DNA of 10,585 bases from JBBQHM01 sp038323965. GTDB taxonomy: Bacteria > Verrucomicrobiota > Verrucomicrobiia > Chthoniobacterales > UBA10450. Positions within the stretch are counted from its first letter, which is position 1; every line of letters begins with the position of its first letter. Below, piece by piece: positions 6,104 to 10,585 of the stretch. The stretch spans positions 1 through 10,585 of the forward strand of contig JBBQHM010000076.1 of the NCBI GenBank assembly GCA_038323965.1. The letters are read 5' to 3'. The notes beneath the pieces are model-generated. The model worked only from the letters and a program-made list of their open reading frames with translations, was not told the DNA's origin and made no database searches. A program made the translations under genes and the position numbers.

Positions 6104-7177
6104 CTACGCGCCAATGGCGTCGCGCACGGCGCTCGATTCTGCCGGGACCGGCGCGGAAAGTGCAATCCGCTGAGCGACGACATCGGGATCTTTCAGGCCG
6201 TGGCCAGTGACCGTGCAGACGATGCGCAGATCGACGCCGCGAAGCATTTCTTGTTTCTGACGGGCCCAGCGCATTAGTCCTGCGATCGGCGCGGCGCTCG
6301 CTGGTTCCACAAAGATTCCCTCGTGGGAAGCGAGCCACGATTGCGCCGCGAGTATCTCCTCGTCGCTCACGATATCGACGGCGCCGCGCGATTCATAGAT
6401 CGCTGTTTGCGCCTGCTGCCAGCTTGCCGGATTCCCGATTCGGATCGCCGACGCAATCGTTTCGGGACTTTCGACGATCGCCCGGCGGAAGATCGGAGCG
6501 GCGCCTTCCGCCTGGAATCCGATCATTCGAGGTAAATGCGCCGATGGATTGCGTTCGCGAAGCTCGCGATAGCCACGCCAACAGGCCGTCAAATTGCCGG
6601 CATTCCCCAGTGGCAAAATATGAATATCGGGAGCATCCCCAAGTTCATCCACGATCTCAAACGCAGCTGTCTTCTGGCCTTCGATTCGATCGGGATTAAT
6701 GGAATTCACAATCGCAAATCCTGATGCAGCGCCAAGTTCGCGGACGATGCGCAAGGCGTCGTCGAAGTTGCCGTTTATCGCGACCACCTTCGCGCCGTAG
6801 ATGTAGGCTTGCAGCAATTTCCCGCTCGCGATTTTACCTGCCGGCAGAACGACAGCGCAGCGTAAAGCTGCCCGTGCGGCATACGCTGCAGCGGATGCGG
6901 AAGTGTTCCCGGTCGATGCGCAGATCAGAGTTTTTGCGCCGGCTTCAACCGCCTTCGAAACGGCAACGGTCATGCCCCGGTCTTTGAATGAACCGGTTGG
7001 ATTGAGACCTTCGAATTTTATGAAAACCGATCCGCCGGTGAGCTCGGAAAGTCGGGGCGAATGAATGAGCGGCGTCGAACCTTCGCCGAGCGAAACAACC
7101 GGAGTTGCGTCGGTGATCGGCAAATACTGGCGGTAGCGCGCGATCACTCCCCCGCTCCGTTTGTTGTCCACCGGCAT
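6104..7177 (-). CDS. thrC: threonine synthase
   Basis: This pyridoxal-phosphate enzyme converts O-phospho-L-homoserine to L-threonine. From ATG 7177 it has 357 residues, usual for the short bacterial class. Seen in order: GVIARYRQYLPI (10-21), TPVVSLGEGSTPLI (25-38), the PLP-lysine motif NPTGSFKDRGM (59-69, K65), STGNTSASAAAYAARA (88-103), the phosphate-binding loop GNAGN (191-195), EPASAAPIAG (291-300), and CTVTGHGLKDPD (321-332) at the C-terminus. A GTG at 7219 in the same frame would add 14 residues (371 aa) with no family likeness, and the ATG leaves more room for a divergent promoter, so 7177 is favoured; a GTG at 7180 is also possible. It is upstream of and co-directional with lysC, so one operon carries the first and last steps of threonine synthesis. 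Confidence 0.94.
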   Translation of the reverse strand: MPVDNKRSGGVIARYRQYLPITDATPVVSLGEGSTPLIHSPRLSELTGGSVFIKFEGLNPTGSFKDRGMTVAVSKAVEAGAKTLICASTGNTSASAAAYAARAALRCAVVLPAGKIASGKLLQAYIYGAKVVAINGNFDDALRIVRELGAASGFAIVNSINPDRIEGQKTAAFEIVDELGDAPDIHILPLGNAGNLTACWRGYRELRERNPSAHLPRMIGFQAEGAAPIFRRAIVESPETIASAIRIGNPASWQQAQTAIYESRGAVDIVSDEEILAAQSWLASHEGIFVEPASAAPIAGLMRWARQKQEMLRGVDLRIVCTVTGHGLKDPDVVAQRIALSAPVPAESSAVRDAIGA

Positions 7178-7190
7178 CACGTGACTCGAA

Positions 7191-7217
7191 GCGAACTCGA
7201 GGATTTGTCCAGTTCGC
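7191..7217. promoter_or_regulatory. inverted repeat (possible operator) between thrC and the E1/E2 fusion gene
   Basis: GCGAACT (7191-7197) and AGTTCGC (7211-7217) form a perfect 7-bp inverted repeat with a 13-nt spacer, so the half-site centres are 20 bp apart, consistent with a dimeric regulator. It lies just upstream of thrC ATG 7177; it would overlap the thrC coding region if the GTG at 7219 is the true start. Confidence 0.3.
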
Positions 7218-7226
7218 ACAGCGAAA

Positions 7227-7244
7227 AGCGTTGCAATAAACGCT
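7227..7244. promoter_or_regulatory. second inverted repeat (possible operator) in the divergent thrC / E1-E2 region
   Basis: AGCGTT (7227-7232) and AACGCT (7239-7244) form a perfect 6-bp inverted repeat around GCAATA. It is about 45 bp upstream of the fusion gene ATG, in the centre of the divergent intergenic region, where an operator would affect both directions. A TTGCAA within it (7231-7236) is a possible -35 element, but I found no properly spaced -10. Confidence 0.3.
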
Positions 7245-7289
7245 CTCCCGTTCTCCGTTATTGGCGCGCTCTTGCTGCGCGATTTCCGT

Positions 7290-10200
7290 ATGCCTTCGCT
7301 TAAAAAAGAACAGAAGCTGCGCCTGCTCCGTTTGATGCTGGAGAGCCGTCACGGCGATCTGCGGGAGCAAAACCTGAATCGTCAGGGCAAGGGACATTTT
7401 CATGTTTCCGGGATGGGACACGAAGCGCTGGCGGCGGTGTCAATGCAGATGGAGCCGGATGATTACATTGTCCCGTACTATCGTGATCGCGGCCTGGTGC
7501 TCGGTCGTGGAGTGACGACGCGCGAGCTTGCGATGGAATATTTCGCGAAGCGCGATACGGCAAGTGGCGGTCGACAAATGCCGTCGCATTACAGTCACGC
7601 GCCGCTGCACATTTGGAGCGTGCCAACCCCTACCGGCTCGCAACTTCTTCCCGCCTGCGGAATGGCGTGGGGAATGCAATTGGACGGCAAGAAAGGCGCA
7701 GTGGTCACCACGATTGGCGATGCGGCAACGCGCCAGGGCGATTTCTATGAGGCCGTTTGTTTCGCGAAAGAACGGCAACTGCCGGTGCTCTTCATCGTCG
7801 AGGATAACGGTTACGGCATCAGCAGCCCGACGCGCAAAATTACACCACGCGCGCTGTCAGTCCTCGAGCCAAGCGATTGGCAGGAAGTTCCGGGGCACGA
7901 TGCCGAGGCAGTATTCAAAGCGGGGGCCGACGCTTTCGCTCACATCCGTGCGGGCAAAGGTCCGGTGTTTTTGTGGGTAGTGATGGAGCGGTTATCGAGT
8001 CATACGAGTACGGATGATCACCGACTTTACCGCCGGGAAGATGAGCTGAAGGAACTCGATAAGCGCGATCCGCTGCGCTGCTGGAAAGAGCAGCTCATCG
8101 CGGACGGGATCATCACGGCAGAAGAAGTTGAGCGACTCGACAACGAGATCAAAGAACGCATTCGCAAAGAATTCGCCGAAGCCGAGCGCGCCCCGGAACC
8201 AAGCGCGGATAGTCTCGAGAACAATGTCGTCGGGAAATTTCCGGAACTGAACGACGAAGTGCTCCCGGCCGGAAAATATCGGATCGGCGACACGATCAAT
8301 AAAACACTGCGTCTTGGTCTTGAGCGCGATAAACGTCGCGTGATTTTTGGCGAAGACATCGAGGATCCGAAAGGCGGCGTTTTTCGCCTGACGCAGAAAC
8401 TTTCCACTGAATTTCCCGAGCAGGTGTTCAATTCGCCGCTCGCGGAGTCAACTATTCTTGGCGTGGCCTGCGGCCTCGCGGCCTACGGTAAGCGTCCTGT
8501 CTTCGAGCTGCAGTTTATCGATTTCATTTATCCGGGATTCAACCAGCTCGTTACTAACATCAGCACATTGCGCTGGCGTTCGTTCGGCAATTGGACCTGC
8601 CCGATGGTACTCTACGCGCCGTATGGCGCTTATCTGCCGGGTGGAAGTTTGTGGCACAGCCAGGCGAACGAATCCGCCTTCGCGCATTATCCCGGATTGT
8701 CGGTTGTCATTCCAAGCACACCCGAGGACGCCGCAGGATTGCTTTGGACCGCAATGCACTGCGAGGACCCGGTCATGTTCCTGGTGCCGAAGCATATGCT
8801 TTGGGCCGAGGTAGAATCGGCTGAGCCGGTGCGCGCGATTCCTCTGGGTAACGCAAAGACGCGTCGACACGGCTCGGACGTCACAGTTATCGCGTGGGGA
8901 AACACCGTCGAGAAAGCGCAGGAAGCGATCGCCGCTCTCGAGGGCGAAGCGAGCATCGAGCTGATCGACCTCCGCTCGATTGTGCCGTGGGACAAGGAAA
9001 CCATCGCCGAGTCTGTCCGAAAAACGGGGCGCGTGATTGTTGTGCAGGAAGACAGCGAGAACTGCAGCGTCGGACAAATGATCATCACTTATCTCGCCGG
9101 TCAGCCGGACATTTGGTCAGCGATGACGAGTCCTCCAATTCTCGTTAGCAAAGCCAACGTCATGATTGGCTACAATCCGATTTATGAATATGCCGCGCTT
9201 CCCGATACCGCTCGGATTGTAGTAGCCATACGCAAATCCCTTTCCGCCAAAGCGGAGCGCAAACCTGTAGCCGCGGTCGCCGGCCGCGGTCTGGATGATG
9301 GAGCTGTTGAAGAACCGCCGCCGGCGACCGCGGCTACAACGAAGGCAAAGACGCCAGCCGGTCGCGCCCAAACGATCACGGTCCCGATCATGGGCGAAGG
9401 GATTCGGTCTGCGAAAGTTGTCGCGCTGTTAAAAAAGCCCGGCGACGCGATCGAACTCGATGATCCGCTTTGCGAACTGGAAACCGACAAGGCCGTTTAT
9501 CCCGTCGAGTCGTCATTCGCCGGCCTCATGGGTGAATGGAAAACCGAAGTCGGCGCCACCGTTGAGATCGGCCAGGAACTCGGGACGATCGCAGCGAGCG
9601 GTGCTGATCTTGAAGATAGGATAGATACAGCATCTCCACCCTCTCCGTCGAAAAATGGCGCGAACGCGGTCGAGCCAAAATCACAAACGCCGACTCGTGA
9701 GCCCGCATTGTCGCCGACGATTACGCGGAAACTCAGTCGCGTCATTCCCGCGAACCTGCAGATCGATGCGCGGTGGAACGCGATCCGCGAAGCGCGCGCG
9801 CTGACGAAGAAACGCGACGGTAAAAGTGCAGCGTCGCCCAGCGTTATGATTGCGTGGGCGGTGGTGCGCGCGATGGACAAACATGCGCCGTTTCGCCGGC
9901 TCGCGCTCGATGATGATTCGATTATTGAAAACAAAAATTTCGATCTCGGAATTGCGGTTGCGATCGACGGCGACCGACTGGCAACTGCGGTAATCACCAA
10001 CGCAAACCAGAAAACCTGGGACGAATTCACGGCGGCGTATCGGCAGGTTGTGGAAGAGACGCGGACGGGACGCGTCGACGCGATGAACGCGCCAGTTGTC
10101 ATCAGCAGTCTTGGCGCGTTCGGCGTCCGGGCGGCCGCTCCGATCGTCGTGCCGCCGTCAGTTGGAACATTGTTCGTGGGAATGGCGCACCAGGAATTGA

Positions 10201-10355
10201 TGTCGAACGGAAAGAAAAACGAAACGGCCGAAGTCATCACGCTCTCGCTGACTTTCGATCATCGCGTCGTGAACGGCGCTGGCGCAGCGAATTTCGTGCG
10301 CGAAATTGCGAACGAGATCGAGCGATTCGCAATTCCGTCGCAAGTGCCCGCTTAA
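7290..10355 (+). CDS. single-chain branched-chain-type 2-oxoacid dehydrogenase: E1-alpha, E1-beta, lipoyl and E2 acyltransferase fusion
   Basis: The 1021-residue product joins parts that are normally separate. E1-alpha (about 1-315) has the ThDP motif from IGDAATRQGDF (142-152) to EDNGYGIS (171-178) and a phosphorylation-type loop SSHTSTDDH (236-244), closest to branched-chain enzymes. E1-beta (about 330-650) has GEDIEDPKGGVFR (354-366; Glu355 matches the ThDP-activating Glu), the active-site HSQ (His456) and IPSTPEDAAGL. A lipoyl domain (about 694-770) has the lipoylation site ETDKA (Lys734). The E2 catalytic domain (about 807-1017) ends in DHRVVNG (990-996), with Asn995 where HxxxDG expects Asp. 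A Pro/Ser/Lys linker (771-806) replaces any recognisable E3-binding domain. The chain would decarboxylate branched-chain 2-oxoacids, reductively acylate lipoate and form acyl-CoA; E3 must come from elsewhere. A TTG at 7272 could add six residues. Substrate choice is inferred from motifs and the HMG-CoA lyase-like neighbour. Confidence 0.92.
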   Translation: MPSLKKEQKLRLLRLMLESRHGDLREQNLNRQGKGHFHVSGMGHEALAAVSMQMEPDDYIVPYYRDRGLVLGRGVTTRELAMEYFAKRDTASGGRQMPSHYSHAPLHIWSVPTPTGSQLLPACGMAWGMQLDGKKGAVVTTIGDAATRQGDFYEAVCFAKERQLPVLFIVEDNGYGISSPTRKITPRALSVLEPSDWQEVPGHDAEAVFKAGADAFAHIRAGKGPVFLWVVMERLSSHTSTDDHRLYRREDELKELDKRDPLRCWKEQLIADGIITAEEVERLDNEIKERIRKEFAEAERAPEPSADSLENNVVGKFPELNDEVLPAGKYRIGDTINKTLRLGLERDKRRVIFGEDIEDPKGGVFRLTQKLSTEFPEQVFNSPLAESTILGVACGLAAYGKRPVFELQFIDFIYPGFNQLVTNISTLRWRSFGNWTCPMVLYAPYGAYLPGGSLWHSQANESAFAHYPGLSVVIPSTPEDAAGLLWTAMHCEDPVMFLVPKHMLWAEVESAEPVRAIPLGNAKTRRHGSDVTVIAWGNTVEKAQEAIAALEGEASIELIDLRSIVPWDKETIAESVRKTGRVIVVQEDSENCSVGQMIITYLAGQPDIWSAMTSPPILVSKANVMIGYNPIYEYAALPDTARIVVAIRKSLSAKAERKPVAAVAGRGLDDGAVEEPPPATAATTKAKTPAGRAQTITVPIMGEGIRSAKVVALLKKPGDAIELDDPLCELETDKAVYPVESSFAGLMGEWKTEVGATVEIGQELGTIAASGADLEDRIDTASPPSPSKNGANAVEPKSQTPTREPALSPTITRKLSRVIPANLQIDARWNAIREARALTKKRDGKSAASPSVMIAWAVVRAMDKHAPFRRLALDDDSIIENKNFDLGIAVAIDGDRLATAVITNANQKTWDEFTAAYRQVVEETRTGRVDAMNAPVVISSLGAFGVRAAAPIVVPPSVGTLFVGMAHQELMSNGKKNETAEVITLSLTFDHRVVNGAGAANFVREIANEIERFAIPSQVPA
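9266..9338. repeat. long GC-rich inverted repeat inside the E1-beta/lipoyl linker (palindromic repeat-like element)
   Basis: TGTAGCCGCGGTCGCCGGC (9266-9284) is the exact reverse complement of 9320-9338, a 19-bp perfect inverted repeat. After one mismatch (9285/9319), five more pairs match (9286-9290 with 9314-9318), so 24 of 25 positions pair around a 23-nt loop (9291-9313). The left arm also contains two self-complementary CCGCGG boxes. The element is translated in frame as an Ala/Pro-rich linker (residues about 659-683) between E1-beta and the lipoyl domain. It is much longer than chance inverted repeats and lies in a flexible, tolerant region, so it looks like an inserted palindromic repeat (REP/RPE/MITE-like). 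Whether other copies exist in this genome cannot be seen here. Confidence 0.75.
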
Positions 10356-10367
10356 ACGCGTCGCGTT

Positions 10368-10585
10368 TTGAATCCAGCGGTGAAACTCATCGAGTGCCCA
10401 CGCGATGCGTGGCAGGGCCTAGCGCGTCAGATCCCGACTGAGCTCAAGGTTCGCTATCTGCGCTCGCTGATCGAGGCGGGATTCAAACACATTGACGCGG
10501 TGAGCTTTGTTTCACCGAAAGCCGTTCCGCAAATGTCGGACAGCGAAGAAGTGCTCGCGCAACTCGCTCCGCCGCGAGACGTCGA
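10368..10585 (+). CDS. hydroxymethylglutaryl-CoA lyase-like protein (partial, 5' end)
   Basis: Seventy-two codons are visible before the window ends. The N-terminus matches the HMGL-like TIM-barrel family: KLIECPRDAWQGL (6-18; animal and bacterial HMG-CoA lyases have GPRDGLQN here, with Arg and Asp as catalytic and metal-binding residues), IPTELKVRYLRSLIEAGF (22-39) and IDAVSFVSPKAVPQMSDSEE (42-61), whose SFVSPKxVPQM is the most specific lyase signature. HMG-CoA lyase splits HMG-CoA into acetoacetate and acetyl-CoA, the last step of leucine breakdown. The start is a TTG at 10368 or a GTG at 10380; no ribosome site is obvious. It begins 12 nt after the fusion gene stop and in the same frame, so the two are surely co-transcribed. 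Other HMGL-like enzymes are possible but less likely. Confidence 0.85.
   Translation, partial: MNPAVKLIECPRDAWQGLARQIPTELKVRYLRSLIEAGFKHIDAVSFVSPKAVPQMSDSEEVLAQLAPPRDV

Noticed and set aside
6048..6338. A 97-codon in-frame N-terminal extension of aspartokinase
   Set aside because: The added segment is arginine-rich with no family similarity and lies antisense-like over the 3' end of thrC on the same strand in another frame. The family start RLIVQKYGGTS begins at 6047.
8448..9088. Overlapping minus-strand open frames of 133-209 codons opposite E1-beta
   Set aside because: No recognisable domain, and they are fully covered by conserved E1-beta coding sequence on the plus strand.
9497..10240. 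A 247-codon open frame on the minus strand opposite the E2 part
   Set aside because: It is Ser/Ala/Arg-rich low-complexity and shows no motif; the plus strand there encodes a clear E2 domain. Long antisense frames are common opposite GC-rich genes.

Overview
The window looks like a chromosomal segment of a GC-rich, heterotrophic bacterium, most likely a soil-type Verrucomicrobiota (Chthoniobacterales/Spartobacteria-like). This placement is an inference from protein flavour and gene content: a short threonine synthase next to aspartokinase, an E1/E2 fusion, a gamma-carboxylase-like HTTM protein, weak Shine-Dalgarno sites and several TTG/GTG starts. No rRNA or other taxonomic marker is present. 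No phage, transposase, CRISPR or tRNA was seen.

Layout. (1) Positions 1-359: the extreme 5' end of a leftward membrane-protein gene (possibly a CPBP-type protease), divergent from a small 85-residue protein of unknown function. (2) Positions 447-2026: a rightward tlyA-nadK pair overlapping by 25 nt (rRNA 2'-O-methyltransferase and NAD kinase). (3) Positions 2064-3518: a leftward polytopic HTTM/vitamin K-dependent gamma-carboxylase-like protein that keeps the residues matching the catalytic Lys and His of the animal enzyme. (4) Positions 3698-4796: a GNAT acetyltransferase and a small secreted protein of unknown function. (5) Positions 4797-7177: a leftward thrC-lysC operon (threonine synthase, then aspartokinase with two ACT domains) for aspartate-family amino-acid synthesis. 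(6) Positions 7290-10585: a rightward catabolic pair. The first gene encodes about 1021 residues that join E1-alpha, E1-beta, a lipoyl domain and an E2 acyltransferase of a branched-chain-type 2-oxoacid dehydrogenase. The second, cut by the window end, is an HMG-CoA lyase-like gene starting 12 nt after the stop. Together they suggest branched-chain amino acid (leucine) catabolism.

Most unusual points: the E1-alpha/E1-beta/lipoyl/E2 single-chain architecture, with no visible E3/E1-binding (PSBD) domain and an HxxxNG instead of HxxxDG acyltransferase motif; a 19-bp perfect inverted repeat (24 of 25 bp with the inner part) embedded in frame in its interdomain linker, which looks like a palindromic repeat element inserted in a coding sequence; and the gamma-carboxylase-like protein with conserved active-site residues in a bacterium. 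The divergent region between the biosynthetic thrC-lysC operon and the catabolic fusion gene holds two further inverted repeats that could be operators.
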